NCBI GenBank assembly: GCA_012271165.1
Contig: JAAXGX010000112.1
Location: forward strand, 1-33,352
Origin: Vicinamibacteraceae bacterium
Lineage (GTDB): Bacteria; Acidobacteriota; Vicinamibacteria; Vicinamibacterales; UBA8438
Direction: 5' to 3'
Length of the DNA stretch: 33,352 bases
Each line of letters begins with the position of its first letter. The first letter of the stretch is position 1. The translations under genes and the position numbers were made by a program. A model generated the notes under the pieces. It ran no database searches. It was not told where the DNA came from and was given only the letters and a program-made list of their open reading frames with translations. Shown piece after piece: positions 1 through 7,692 of this stretch.

Positions 1-29
1 GCGAAGCCCCGTCTGATTGAAGCTGACCC

Positions 30-692
30 ATGGAACTGTTGACGCGCGGGCTGTACGTGCTCTCGACCGGACTGCTGGTGCCGGTCATCGTGCTGCTGCT
101 GGTGCTCTTCGTCCGCGCGCTGCTGCTCGCAGGACGCACCTACGGCGCCTGGCTGTCGCGCCTCCGGTTCCGGTCTGCGCTGCGGCCCCTGCTCGACCGG
201 CTCCACCGCGACAACTTGGAGGCCCTGCTGCGCGGCGCCGACCTGCCCGCCGATCCGCGGTGGCAGCCAGCGCTCGGACGTCTGCTCGACCACGGCCGCT
301 CGGCGGCGCAGCGCGAGAAGGCGCTGGCCGACTTCGAAACCGCGTGCGAGGAGGACCTCGCGGCGGCGCGGAGCATGGCCCGGCTGGGCCCGATGCTCGG
401 CCTGATGGGCACGCTCATCCCGATGGGGCCGGCGCTGGTGGGATTGGCCGTCGGAGACATCGCCGCCATGGCGGAGAACCTGCAGGTCGCCTTCTCCACC
501 ACCGTCGTGGGCCTATTCGTCGGCGCCATCGGCTTCGCCGTCCAGCAGGCGAAGCAGCGCTGGCACACGGAGGCGCTTGGCGATCTGGAGTTCGTGAGCG
601 GACTCATCGGTGAGCGGACAGCAAAACCCGAAACAGGAGGCCCGGATGACACGCAGGAAACGGCGGCGGAGAATCGGCGCCGCGCTCCATGA
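30..692 (+). CDS. MotA/TolQ/ExbB-type proton channel protein
   Basis: Inner-membrane proton channel subunit of the ExbB/TolQ/MotA type, 220 residues. A hydrophobic helix spans about residues 10-32. A soluble helical region follows, and a second hydrophobic pair lies at about residues 120-185 with the family's glycine-rich LGPMLGLMGTLIPMGPAL stretch and a segment around STTVVGLFVGAIG. Family members use the proton gradient to energise outer-membrane transport. The 3' end overlaps the DUF2149 gene by 47 bases, so the two are translationally coupled. In Bacteroidetes-type haem or corrinoid loci, such a pair sits beside a CobN-like chelatase and a TonB receptor. I infer that the missing left side may hold these. 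The fold call is strong, the substrate is unknown. Confidence 0.88.
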   Translation: MELLTRGLYVLSTGLLVPVIVLLLVLFVRALLLAGRTYGAWLSRLRFRSALRPLLDRLHRDNLEALLRGADLPADPRWQPALGRLLDHGRSAAQREKALADFETACEEDLAAARSMARLGPMLGLMGTLIPMGPALVGLAVGDIAAMAENLQVAFSTTVVGLFVGAIGFAVQQAKQRWHTEALGDLEFVSGLIGERTAKPETGGPDDTQETAAENRRRAP

Positions 693-993
693 CGACAGCG
701 ACCCGCTCGGCGCCATCGCGAACCTGTTCGACGTCGCCATGGTCTTCGCCGTGGCGCTCATGGTGGCCATGGTCAGCCGCTGGCAGTTGACGGAGTTCCT
801 CACGCAGGAGGACTTCACGATGGTCAAGGATCCGGGCACTGCGGAGATGGAGATCATCACGCAGGCGGGCGGCGAGATCACCCGCTATCGGGCCGAGGAC
901 GTGAGCGACGCCGCGGGCCGCCGCGGGCGGCGGGTCGGCGTCGCCTACCAGCTCGAGAGCGGGGAGATCATCTACGTGCCGGAAGCCCCGTGA
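646..993 (+). CDS. DUF2149 family membrane protein, ExbD-like partner
   Basis: Small single-pass membrane protein (115 residues from this start) resembling DUF2149, the usual companion of ExbB-like channels in CobN-type loci. A basic N-terminus (RRKRRRR) precedes the DPLGAIANLFDVAMVFAVAL segment, a membrane helix carrying an acidic residue, as in ExbD/TolR. A short periplasmic domain follows. The ATG at 646 is chosen because AGGAGG at 635-640 lies five bases upstream. A GTG at 610 in the same frame would add 12 residues but has no such site. I infer that it forms the proton-driven motor with the upstream channel. The family name rests on recalled sequence pattern, not on a search. Confidence 0.75.
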   Translation: MTRRKRRRRIGAALHDDSDPLGAIANLFDVAMVFAVALMVAMVSRWQLTEFLTQEDFTMVKDPGTAEMEIITQAGGEITRYRAEDVSDAAGRRGRRVGVAYQLESGEIIYVPEAP

Positions 994-1050
994 TCGCTTG
1001 CCGCCCGGGGCCGCCGGCCGTCACTCCGACGGCTCGACCCGCGAAGCCGG

Positions 1051-1088
1051 CCGCGTTGGCGCCGCCTGGCCGCGTTGGCGCCGCCTGG
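1051..1088. repeat. 19-bp tandem duplication
   Basis: Two perfect, adjacent copies of a 19-base unit (CCGCGTTGGCGCCGCCTGG) at 1051-1069 and 1070-1088, directly upstream of the HEPN gene's -10 box. Most likely a slippage duplication. Confidence 0.9.
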
Positions 1089-1094
1089 CCACGG

Positions 1095-1100
1095 TAGAAT
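1095..1100 (+). promoter_or_regulatory. -10 box of the HEPN-MNT operon (leaderless)
   Basis: TAGAAT followed by seven bases and a GTG at 1108. The predicted transcription start coincides with the start codon. No convincing -35 is visible. Confidence 0.5.
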
Positions 1101-1107
1101 GCCAGCC

Positions 1108-1512
1108 GTGGCTTCCAGGCACGCTGACTGGCTCCGTCAGGCTGCTGCGGATCTGCGCCTGGCCCGCCACGCGCGGGACGGCAACGCTCACGACTGGGCG
1201 TGTTTCGCGGCCCACCAGGCCGCCGAGAAGGCGCTCAAGGCGGTCCTGATGAGCCGCGGTGCGGACGCCTGGGGCCACACGGTGACCACGCTGCTCGGCG
1301 TCGTCGCCGCGGACGAAGACACACCGGAGGAGCTGGTGGTCTGCGCCAAGACGCTCGACAAGCACTACATTCCGACGCGCTACCCGAACGGCCTCGACGC
1401 GGGAGCGCCGACGGACTTCTATACGAGCAAGGACTCCGATGATGCAATCGCCTGCGCCGAACGGCTCATCGGCTTCGCTCGTGGTCAAGCCGAACAACGA
1501 AGCCGCGGTTGA
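1108..1512 (+). CDS. HEPN domain protein of a HEPN-MNT pair
   Basis: HEPN-domain helical protein of about 134 residues. It shows the family pattern HADWLRQAAADL at the N-terminus, FAAHQAAEKALKAVL in the second helix, and the late HYIPTRYPN motif. The RX4-6H nuclease motif of HepT-type toxins is not visible, so it may be a non-nuclease HEPN partner. GTG 1108 is preferred because TAGAAT sits seven bases upstream and because the domain begins almost at once. ATG 1099 or TTG 1075 are in frame but lie inside or before the -10. The gene overlaps the following nucleotidyltransferase by 74 bases. Role as toxin or accessory binder is inferred from the family pairing. Confidence 0.82.
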   Translation: MASRHADWLRQAAADLRLARHARDGNAHDWACFAAHQAAEKALKAVLMSRGADAWGHTVTTLLGVVAADEDTPEELVVCAKTLDKHYIPTRYPNGLDAGAPTDFYTSKDSDDAIACAERLIGFARGQAEQRSRG

Positions 1513-1963
1513 GCAGGCGGTTCGCCGCTGGGCGGAGGAGATTGCTGCCCGGAGACCCGAGGTGCGGCGCATCGTGTGGTTCGGATCGCGGGTCAGCGGA
1601 ATGCCGTCACCCGGCAGCGATGTCGACGTCTGCCTGGTGCTCGCGCGCGCCGACAAGCCGTTTCGGGAACGTGCCGGCGACTACCTGCCGCTGGGCTTTC
1701 CGGTGGGGTTGGATCTGTTTCCCTACACGCTGGAGGAGCTGGACCGGTTGCGGCGCGAGCATCCAGCCTGGCACCGGGCGCTCACCGCGGGCGTGAACCT
1801 GCTGGCGGACCGGAGGACGCCCAAGTGCCGCGGCGGGAGCTCGCCCTCCCAGGCGAGCTCCCGGCGCGTTGCGCGTTCCGCGGAACCGGCCCCCGCCGAA
1901 CGTCAGTCCGACGGCTCGATGCGGAGCAGCGCGCCCTCGTCGGCGTGGTCGGTCAGCAGGTAG
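1439..1963 (+). CDS. MNT-type nucleotidyltransferase partner of HEPN
   Basis: Minimal nucleotidyltransferase of the DNA polymerase beta superfamily. The catalytic signature GSRVSGMPSPGSDVDV (GS, ten residues, DxD) lies at about residues 49-64. An ATG at 1439 with AAGGA five bases upstream gives the start, inside the HEPN gene. GTG 1481 is an alternative. The core domain ends at about residue 122 (NLLADR). The last 45 or so residues are a serine/arginine-rich tail that reads through a perfect hairpin (1833-1862) and 61 bases into the convergent sugar dehydrogenase gene. This tail looks like lost-stop read-through rather than a domain. Known relatives modify or neutralise HEPN partners. Here that is inferred from adjacency. 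Confidence 0.82.
   Translation: MMQSPAPNGSSASLVVKPNNEAAVEQAVRRWAEEIAARRPEVRRIVWFGSRVSGMPSPGSDVDVCLVLARADKPFRERAGDYLPLGFPVGLDLFPYTLEELDRLRREHPAWHRALTAGVNLLADRRTPKCRGGSSPSQASSRRVARSAEPAPAERQSDGSMRSSAPSSAWSVSR
1833..1862. terminator. perfect hairpin between convergent genes
   Basis: A 12-bp perfect inverted repeat (CGGGAGCTCGCC and its complement) around a six-base loop, with no T-run on either side. It lies just beyond the folded MNT domain and before the 3' end of the convergent gene, so it could stop transcription from both sides. Confidence 0.55.
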
Positions 1964-3129
1964 ATGTACCCGTCGGGCCCCTGCCGCACCTCGCGGATGC
2001 GCTGGCGGAGCTCCCGCAGCATCGATTCGCGCCGCAGCTCCTCAAGGCCGTCGTTGAGCACGATGCGTTGCAGGTGACCGGTGCCCGGGATGCCGCCCTC
2101 CTGCAGGGAGCCCACGAACACGTTGCCCTTCCAGGCGGGGAATTGGTCGCCGGTGTAGACGGCCAGCCCGGCCGCCGCGATGGCGGGCAGCCACACCACG
2201 ACCGGCGACTCGTAGCCGTCGCGCGTCGGATGCTGCGAGACCCGCGCGCCGGGATAGAGGCGCCCGAAGCTCATCAGCGGCCAGCCGTAGTTCCGCCCCG
2301 GCAGGAGGACGTTCAGCTCGTCGCCGCCGTTGGGACCGTTCTCGTGCTGCCAGATGTCCCCGGTCCCGGGGTGCAGCATGAGCCCAAGGGTGTTGCGGTG
2401 CCCGATGGTGTAGATCTCCGGCCGATGGCCCGGCGTGTCGACGAACGGGTTGTCGTCGGGCACCGACCCGTCGTCGTTGAGGCGCAGCACCTTGCCGCGC
2501 AGGCTGGCCGGATCCTGCGGGGCGTCGAGCAGGTCGCCGTCGAGGGACCGGATGCGGCCGCCGGTGGACATGTAGACCTTGCCGTCGCGGCCGAAGGCGA
2601 CGCGTCCGTTGAGCCCCGAGTTGGTGTGGAACGGCGCGGTCACGACCAGGTCCTCGACATCGTGCAGGACGTGCCCTGCCAGCCGCCCCCGCGCGAGCGC
2701 CGGCGAGCCGCGGCCGTCGTCGTGCCCCTTGGTGTAGGTGAGATAGACCAGCCCGTTGCCGGCGAACCCGGGGTGGACGGCCACGTCCATCAGGCCGCCG
2801 TTGCCGTCCGTGCGCACTTCCGGCACCCCCGCGACGGGCTGCGGGTCGAGCTCGCCGTCGCGGACGACGCGCAGGCGGCCGTCGCGCTCGGTGACCAGCA
2901 TGCCGCCGTCCGGCAGGAACGCGATCGCCCACGGGTGCGACAACCCGCCGGCCACGACGCTGACCCGGATCTTGTGCTGCTCGGCCGTGTCGAGCACCCA
3001 GGGACCGTCGCCGAGCGGCGGCACCGGCACGCCGATGGGCTCGTCCTCCTGCGCGTAGCCGGTCGCGAGCACGCAGAACGAGAGCGTCGCCGCAAGAAAG
3101 AGCAGCCGGCCGACATTCACGCCACGCAT
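1903..3129 (-). CDS. Soluble PQQ-dependent sugar dehydrogenase, exported
   Basis: Six-bladed beta-propeller quinoprotein of the soluble aldose dehydrogenase family (YliI/Asd-like), 408 residues. It would oxidise sugars in the periplasm using PQQ and calcium. A signal peptide ends near ATGYAQ. Family landmarks are GGLSHPWAIAFLPDG, a histidine at about residue 167 in the APFHTNSG region (the expected catalytic base), LRGKVLRLNDDG, YTIGHRNTLGL and NGGDELNVLLPGRNYGWP. ATG 3129 is chosen because AGGAGG lies five bases before it. An upstream ATG at 3177 overlaps the promoter. It has its own promoter although DinB and SDR genes lie upstream on the same strand. Its 3' end overlaps the MNT tail by 61 bases. 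Sugar specificity cannot be told. Confidence 0.9.
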   Translation of the reverse strand: MRGVNVGRLLFLAATLSFCVLATGYAQEDEPIGVPVPPLGDGPWVLDTAEQHKIRVSVVAGGLSHPWAIAFLPDGGMLVTERDGRLRVVRDGELDPQPVAGVPEVRTDGNGGLMDVAVHPGFAGNGLVYLTYTKGHDDGRGSPALARGRLAGHVLHDVEDLVVTAPFHTNSGLNGRVAFGRDGKVYMSTGGRIRSLDGDLLDAPQDPASLRGKVLRLNDDGSVPDDNPFVDTPGHRPEIYTIGHRNTLGLMLHPGTGDIWQHENGPNGGDELNVLLPGRNYGWPLMSFGRLYPGARVSQHPTRDGYESPVVVWLPAIAAAGLAVYTGDQFPAWKGNVFVGSLQEGGIPGTGHLQRIVLNDGLEELRRESMLRELRQRIREVRQGPDGYIYLLTDHADEGALLRIEPSD

Positions 3130-3173
3130 AGTTGCCTCCTGAACCTGCCGCAACCCCCGGAAGGTGCCGCGCA

Positions 3174-3785
3174 TCATTCTAGCGCGGGCCGTTCGGTAGG
3201 CGGCCGATCGCCCGGGCCAGGGAGCGCCGCCTTGCGTCCGCCCCCGAGCTCGCCTGCCAGCAGCCGCTCCAGATCCGGGTAGGCGTAGACCACTGCTGCC
3301 CGGTTCTGCGCCAATCCCCCGGTATCCGCGGTCGGCCCGTAGTTGCTGTGCAGGTCACGGTCGAGCATTCGAAGCATCGCCATCTGCTGGCCGCGGTGAT
3401 GAGCCGTGTGCGCGATGCGCCGGACGACGACCCATGCCCGCAGCCGGATCGTATCGAAGAAGCGGGTCTCGCCCTCCCACCAGGATTCGGGCCGGGCCCG
3501 CAGCGCGTCCAGTCGCTCGGCGGAGCTCGCGGCGTATCGCTCGATGAAATCGAGCCGGCGTTCGACCTCCGGAAGCGCGGGCCGGCTCACCTCGATACCC
3601 AGCATCGAGCGAAACCACACGTCTTCGCCGACGCACTGGTGCACCATCTGTTCGTGCACGCTGCGACCCCGGCGGTCCGTGGCATGCGGACGCACCGGGA
3701 GGTCCTCGTCGCGAAACATGCTCCAGACGCCGAGCACCTTCAGGCGCTCCGTTTCGTACGTCTCGACGAGGAATCCGTAGCGCAC
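3174..3785 (-). CDS. DinB-family protein
   Basis: A 203-residue four-helix protein of the DinB/YfiT-like superfamily. Family members are metal-binding proteins, some of them thiol S-transferases. Candidate metal ligands are the histidine in VHEQMVHQ and those in IAHTAHHRGQQMAML, the latter being the typical HxxxH-like helix. The start is a GTG one base after the TGA of the SDR gene, so the two form a two-gene operon. The proline-rich C-terminal end (GDRPPTERPALE) extends past the fold. Substrate unknown. The motif makes the family call good but gives no reaction. Confidence 0.82.
   Translation of the reverse strand: MRYGFLVETYETERLKVLGVWSMFRDEDLPVRPHATDRRGRSVHEQMVHQCVGEDVWFRSMLGIEVSRPALPEVERRLDFIERYAASSAERLDALRARPESWWEGETRFFDTIRLRAWVVVRRIAHTAHHRGQQMAMLRMLDRDLHSNYGPTADTGGLAQNRAAVVYAYPDLERLLAGELGGGRKAALPGPGDRPPTERPALE
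3176..3181 (-). promoter_or_regulatory. -10 box of the sugar dehydrogenase
   Basis: TAGAAT read on the minus strand, overlapping the last codons of the upstream DinB gene. The expected leader is about 40 bases and contains the AGGAGG site used at ATG 3129. Confidence 0.45.
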
Positions 3786-3786
3786 G

Positions 3787-4482
3787 TCAGCTCGTCTCCC
3801 AGGGGTTGTTGGCGAAGACGGCGAACTCCGGCCACAGCGCGCGCGGGTGCATGCCGAGCACCGCCATGACCGCCTCGGCGATGTCGACGGCGTACAGCTT
3901 GTTCGGGTTGTTGCGGCCGGTCCGGCCCATCCAGTCCGTCTGCACCTCCGACGGACAGACGCAGGTGACGTGCACGCCGTGCGGGCGCAGCTCGGCCTGC
4001 CAGCACTGGCTGATGCCGCGCACGGCCCACTTGCTCCCGGCGTAGGCGGTGCCCGCCCTCGCTCCCTTCATGCCGGACGTCGACGCGATGTTGAAGATGT
4101 AGCCGCGCCGCTGCGCCTTGAGCAGCGGCGCGACGCGGTTCGTCAGGTCGACCAGCCCGAAGACGTTGGTGTCGAACAGCGCCCGCATCCTGGCCATGTC
4201 GATCTCGCCGACCTCCGCCGGATAGCCGAACGCGGCGTTGTTGACGAGGACGTCGATGCCCCCCATCCGCTCGACGCAGGCGTCGACCGTGCGCTGGTTG
4301 TCCGCGGGCTGCGACACGTCGGCGCGCAGGCCGTGGGCGCCGCTGCGGGCGGCCACCTGCTCGATGCGCCCCGCGTCGCGGCCGGTGAAGACGACTTCGT
4401 GCCCCCGGTCGCGCGCCAGATCGACGAGCGCGGCGCCAATCCCCTGGCTGCCGCCGGTGACGAGAAAACGCAGTCCTTCCAT
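3787..4482 (-). CDS. SDR-family NAD(P)-dependent oxidoreductase
   Basis: Classical short-chain dehydrogenase of 231 residues. It has the Rossmann nucleotide-binding motif TGGSQGIG at residues 9-16, the NNA motif (VLVNNAAFG), the catalytic serine in NIASTSG, and YxxxK in AYAGSKWA. All catalytic elements are present. An acidic or basic cofactor discriminator cannot be assigned safely (FTGRDAG suggests NADP). ATG 4482 is preferred because the nucleotide-binding strand follows directly and GGAG lies upstream. Longer in-frame starts would run through the shared promoter with htpG. It is followed at one base by the DinB gene. Substrate unknown. Confidence 0.9.
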   Translation of the reverse strand: MEGLRFLVTGGSQGIGAALVDLARDRGHEVVFTGRDAGRIEQVAARSGAHGLRADVSQPADNQRTVDACVERMGGIDVLVNNAAFGYPAEVGEIDMARMRALFDTNVFGLVDLTNRVAPLLKAQRRGYIFNIASTSGMKGARAGTAYAGSKWAVRGISQCWQAELRPHGVHVTCVCPSEVQTDWMGRTGRNNPNKLYAVDIAEAVMAVLGMHPRALWPEFAVFANNPWETS

Positions 4483-4546
4483 TCGTTCAGGCTCCTTCGC
4501 AACCAACGGCCAGGCGGCGGCGGGGCGTTCCGGGCCGACTGCCGCC

Positions 4547-4556
4547 ATGCTATCTT
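4547..4556. promoter_or_regulatory. Overlapping divergent -10 boxes, SDR and htpG
   Basis: The ten bases ATGCTATCTT contain TAGCAT for the minus strand (4547-4552) and TATCTT for the plus strand (4551-4556), sharing two bases. The same geometry recurs at 22118-22127. Confidence 0.45.
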
Positions 4557-4591
4557 GTCTGGTTGATCGTTTCACATTCGGGAGCGCCACC

Positions 4592-6538
4592 GTGTCAGAG
4601 ACGCCGACCAGAACCATCCATCAGTTCCAGACCGAGGCCCGGCAACTGCTCGACCTGATGATCCACTCCTTGTACTCGAACAAGGAGATCTTCCTGCGCG
4701 AGCTGATCTCGAACGCCTCGGATGCCTGCGACAAGCTGCGCTTCGAGGCCCTCACCGACGCCGCCCTGCTCGACGACGACCCGGAGCTGGCGCTCCGCAT
4801 CGACTTCGACGCCGAGGCCCGCACCATCACGGTCGCCGACAACGGCGTCGGGATGTCGCACGAGGAGGTGATCGCCAACATCGGGACCATCGCCAAGTCG
4901 GGCACGCGCGAGTTCGTCGAGCAACTGACCGGCGACCAGGCGCAGGACGCCCGGCTCATCGGCCAGTTCGGCGTGGGCTTCTACTCGTCGTTCATCGTGG
5001 CCGACCGCGTCACCCTGACCACGCGGCGGGCCGGGCTGGCGGCCGACGACGCCGTCCGCTGGGAGAGCGGGGGCGAGGGCGAGTACTCCATCGCGCCGGC
5101 TTCGAAGCCGGCGCGGGGCACCGAGGTCACGCTGCATCTCCGCGGCGGCGAGGACGAGCTGCTGTCGGGGACGCGCCTGCGCGCCATCCTGCGCAAGTAC
5201 TCGGACCACATCACGCTCCCCATCCTGATGCGGAAGGAGGAGGTGCCCGGCAAGCAGATGGACACCGGGGACGTCGAGACCACCGAGCAGGTGAACCAGG
5301 CGTCCGCCCTCTGGTCCCGGCCCCGGTCGGAGATCACCGGCGAGCAGTACGACGAGTTCTACAAGCACGTCGCGCACGACTTCGAACCACCGCTCGCGCA
5401 CCTGCACGCGCGGGTCGAGGGACGCCAGGAGTACACGTTGCTGCTCTACGTGCCGCGGCACGCGCCGTTCGACATCTGGGACCGCGAGCGGCGCCACGGC
5501 GTCAAGCTCTACGTCCGGCGCGTGTTCATCATGGACGGCGCGAAGGAGCTGATGCCGGGCTACCTGCGCTTCGTCCGGGGCCTGATCGACTCGAACGATC
5601 TGCCGCTCAACATCTCCCGCGAGATCCTCCAGGAGTCGCGCGACGTCGAGGCCATTCGCAACGCGGCCGTCAAGCGCGTCCTCGGTCTGCTCGAGGAAAC
5701 GGCGGAGAAGCAGCCGGACAGGTACGCCGACTTCTGGCGTGAGTTCGGCCGGGTCGTCAAGGAAGGCGTCGGCGAGGACCAGGCCAACCGGGAGCGGATC
5801 GCGGGGTTGCTCCGCTTCGCGTCGACGCACCGCAACACGGGCGACCAGACCGTTTCGCTCGCCGACTACGTCACGCGCATGAAGGACGGGCAGGAGAAGA
5901 TCTACTACGTCACCGCCGACAGCTTGGCGGCCGCGCAGCACAGCCCCCATCTGGAGGTCTTCCGCGAGAAGGGCATCGAGGTCCTGCTGCTCCACGACCG
6001 GGTCGACGAATGGGTGATCGCGCACCTCGACGCGTTCGACGGCAAGCCGCTGCAATCCGTGGCGCAGGGCGACCTCGACCTCGGCCGGCTCGCCGGCAGC
6101 GAGGCCGATGCCAATCGGCAGAAGGAGACCGAGGACGAGCTGAAGCCGGTCGTCGAGCGGGTACGGAAGGCGCTCGGCTCGAAGGCGTCCGACGTGCGGG
6201 TCACGCACCGGCTCACCGAGTCGCCGGCCTGCCTCGTATCCGCGGAGGACGGCATGAGCGCCAACCTGCAGCGCGTCCTGCGGGCCACCGGCCAGGCGGT
6301 GCCGGACGTGCCGCTCGTGCTCGAGCTCAACCCGACCCACCCGATCGTCACCCGCCTGAAGGACGAGACGGACGAGGCGCGCTTCAAGGACTGGAGCCAC
6401 ATCCTGTTCGATCAGGCCATGCTCGCCGAGGGCGGCCAGCTCGGCGATCCGGCCGGCTTCGTCAAGCGGTTGAACGAGCTGATGCTGGCGCTGGCGGGGG
6501 CGCCGAAGTCGCGGATCTGGACGCCGGGCGGCGAGTAG
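4592..6538 (+). CDS. htpG: Molecular chaperone HtpG (Hsp90)
   Basis: Bacterial Hsp90, 648 residues, close to the usual length. It is a cytosolic ATP-dependent chaperone. The N-terminal ATPase domain carries the family motifs [20 protein letters not shown], the DNGVGM lid motif, [12 protein letters not shown] and GTEVTLHL. The middle domain includes YVRRVFIMD and [11 protein letters not shown] with the conserved arginine region. The C-terminal dimerisation domain ends the protein. The start is the GTG at 4592 ([16 protein letters not shown]) because GGGAG lies seven bases upstream. Frame extension to 4238 is antisense to the SDR gene and is spurious. It is monocistronic, with a short hairpin beyond its stop. 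Confidence 0.97.
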   Translation: MSETPTRTIHQFQTEARQLLDLMIHSLYSNKEIFLRELISNASDACDKLRFEALTDAALLDDDPELALRIDFDAEARTITVADNGVGMSHEEVIANIGTIAKSGTREFVEQLTGDQAQDARLIGQFGVGFYSSFIVADRVTLTTRRAGLAADDAVRWESGGEGEYSIAPASKPARGTEVTLHLRGGEDELLSGTRLRAILRKYSDHITLPILMRKEEVPGKQMDTGDVETTEQVNQASALWSRPRSEITGEQYDEFYKHVAHDFEPPLAHLHARVEGRQEYTLLLYVPRHAPFDIWDRERRHGVKLYVRRVFIMDGAKELMPGYLRFVRGLIDSNDLPLNISREILQESRDVEAIRNAAVKRVLGLLEETAEKQPDRYADFWREFGRVVKEGVGEDQANRERIAGLLRFASTHRNTGDQTVSLADYVTRMKDGQEKIYYVTADSLAAAQHSPHLEVFREKGIEVLLLHDRVDEWVIAHLDAFDGKPLQSVAQGDLDLGRLAGSEADANRQKETEDELKPVVERVRKALGSKASDVRVTHRLTESPACLVSAEDGMSANLQRVLRATGQAVPDVPLVLELNPTHPIVTRLKDETDEARFKDWSHILFDQAMLAEGGQLGDPAGFVKRLNELMLALAGAPKSRIWTPGGE

Positions 6539-6545
6539 CCGCTAC

Positions 6546-6565
6546 CGCCGAGGCGTGCCTTGGCG
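6546..6565. terminator. short hairpin between convergent genes
   Basis: CGCCGAGG and TTGGCG-type arms (eight pairs including one G-U) around a four-base loop, in the 32-base gap between the htpG stop and the stop of the convergent small gene. There is no T-run. Confidence 0.35.
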
Positions 6566-6570
6566 CGGCG

Positions 6571-6873
6571 TCAGTCGCGGCCGTCGCGGATCCGGGCTAT
6601 CTTGCGGTCGCGGTCCGTGGCGAAGCGCCCGAGGTCGCGGCGGTGGTTCGCGTCGAGCTCCTGGCGCGCGGCGGGCTCCATCGTGGCGGCCAGCGCCGAC
6701 TCGTGGAGGATCCTGCTCTCGGCGACCTGCGCCTCGTAGGCGCGCCGCACCTCGGCGATCGCCTCGCGCTGCGCGTCGGTCAGCGCGACCGTCTCGACGC
6801 CGGCCGCCTCGTCCTGCCGCCTGAGCTTCTCCATCGCCAGCTCGAAGGCGCTCTTGGGGGCTCCATCTGCCAC
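6571..6873 (-). CDS. Small conserved coiled-coil protein, unknown function
   Basis: A 100-residue, highly charged, probably all-helical cytosolic protein with no membrane segment. The order is a short N-terminal motif (KSAFELAMEKLRRQDEAAG), then long helices rich in E, R, A and Q, and an arginine-rich end. I recall similar small proteins (KSAxELAMERLxKQD) in acidobacterial genomes but cannot name a function. The start is a GTG at 6873 with AGGAG six bases upstream. A TATCAT -10 box lies at 6897-6902. It stands alone, convergent with htpG. Confidence 0.75.
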   Translation of the reverse strand: MADGAPKSAFELAMEKLRRQDEAAGVETVALTDAQREAIAEVRRAYEAQVAESRILHESALAATMEPAARQELDANHRRDLGRFATDRDRKIARIRDGRD

Positions 6874-6896
6874 GATCGACTCCTGACCAAAGCGTC

Positions 6897-6902
6897 ATGA
6901 TA
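6897..6902 (-). promoter_or_regulatory. -10 box of the small coiled-coil gene
   Basis: TATCAT on the minus strand, about 24 bases before the GTG start, leaving room for the AGGAG site. Confidence 0.4.
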
Positions 6903-6904
6903 CC

Positions 6905-6940
6905 TTGCCCGTGCGGTCGATATTGACTAGATTAGTCTAG
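6905..6940 (+). promoter_or_regulatory. Promoter and candidate operator of Phd-VapC
   Basis: TTGCCC (6905-6910), a 17-base spacer and TAGATT (6928-6933) form a plausible promoter. The -10 is embedded in two nested palindromes: GACTA-GAT-TAGTC (6925-6937) and CTAGA-TTAG-TCTAG (6927-6940). This AT-rich patch stands out from the GC-rich surroundings. An autorepressing antitoxin would be expected to bind here. Confidence 0.5.
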
Positions 6941-6969
6941 AAATAGCGACCTGAACGACCATACCGAGG

Positions 6970-7260
6970 ATGCATACCACGACGGTCTCTCGCCTCAAGA
7001 CGTCCTTGAGCGCCTACCTGCGACGGGTCAAGGCCGGTGAAGAAGTCGTCATCACCGAGCATGGCCGTCCCATTGCTCGACTGCTCCCTCTCACCAGCCC
7101 CGAGTCCGTGCCCGAGCACGTGAAAGATCTGGAAGCCAGGGGCCTGCTGAAGCGCGGGCCGAAGCGGCTGCCTTCCGATTTCTGGGACTTGCCGCGACCC
7201 GCGGACCCGCGCGGCGCAACACGCGCCGCGGTTGCACGCGAGCGCGAGGAGAGCTGGTGA
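6970..7260 (+). CDS. Phd/YefM-family antitoxin
   Basis: A 96-residue type II antitoxin. The N-terminal DNA-binding fold reads VSRLKTSLSAYLRRVKAGEE and ITEHGRPIARLLP, the standard Phd/YefM pattern. The C-terminal half (about residues 50-96) is the flexible toxin-binding tail, containing SDFWDLPRP. It represses its own operon in known systems and neutralises the PIN toxin encoded next. GAGG abuts the ATG with no spacing, which would make translation inefficient. No better in-frame start is near. The stop overlaps the toxin start as GTGA. Confidence 0.9.
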   Translation: MHTTTVSRLKTSLSAYLRRVKAGEEVVITEHGRPIARLLPLTSPESVPEHVKDLEARGLLKRGPKRLPSDFWDLPRPADPRGATRAAVAREREESW

Positions 7261-7688
7261 AGTTCTGGGATACGTCGGCCGTCGTCCCGGTCTGCGTGGA
7301 GGAGGACAACTCGACCTCCGTACGAGAGATTCTGGTCGCGGACGAGTCCGTAGTCGTGTGGTGGGGCACTAGAACGGAGTGTGTCTCGGCCCTGGCGCGT
7401 CGGACGCGAGAGGGCGGTCTGACCCGCACCGACGAGCGTGCTGCCCGCCAGGTACTTCATGTCTTGTCGCAGTCCTGGATGGAAATGCAACCCAGCGACG
7501 CGGTCCGGAGCATGGCCGAGCGGCTGCTGGCTGTCCATCCGCTACGGGCCGCGGATGCGCTCCAGCTCGCCGCCGCGATTCTGTGGTGCGGCCAGCACCC
7601 GGCAGGACAGGACTTCGTCACGTTCGATGAGCGCCTGCGCGACGCCAGCTATCGAGAGGGCTTCACGGTGCTCCCCGAGGCATGCTGA
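7257..7688 (+). CDS. PIN-domain ribonuclease toxin (VapC type)
   Basis: A 143-residue PIN-domain protein, expected to be a metal-dependent endoribonuclease. The acidic site is complete: D5 (KFWDTSA), E41 (RTECVSAL), D100 (RAADALQLAA) and D124 (TFDERL). It starts at a GTG overlapping the antitoxin stop by four bases, so translation is coupled. It is paired with a Phd-type rather than VapB-type antitoxin, a known combination. RNA target unknown. The downstream YfiT-like gene begins four bases after its stop and may be co-transcribed. Confidence 0.92.
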   Translation: MKFWDTSAVVPVCVEEDNSTSVREILVADESVVVWWGTRTECVSALARRTREGGLTRTDERAARQVLHVLSQSWMEMQPSDAVRSMAERLLAVHPLRAADALQLAAAILWCGQHPAGQDFVTFDERLRDASYREGFTVLPEAC

Positions 7689-7692
7689 AACG

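Noticed and set aside
1-20. End of an upstream gene
   Set aside because: All three plus-strand frames are compatible with a gene ending at 16, 20 or 42, and only a few codons are visible, so neither frame nor product can be chosen.
1576-3282. Plus-strand open frame of 568 codons opposite the sugar dehydrogenase
   Set aside because: Shadow of a quinoprotein gene with a signal peptide, ribosome site and family motifs.
4595-6400. Minus-strand open frame opposite htpG
   Set aside because: htpG is unmistakable and the antisense product is compositionally biased.
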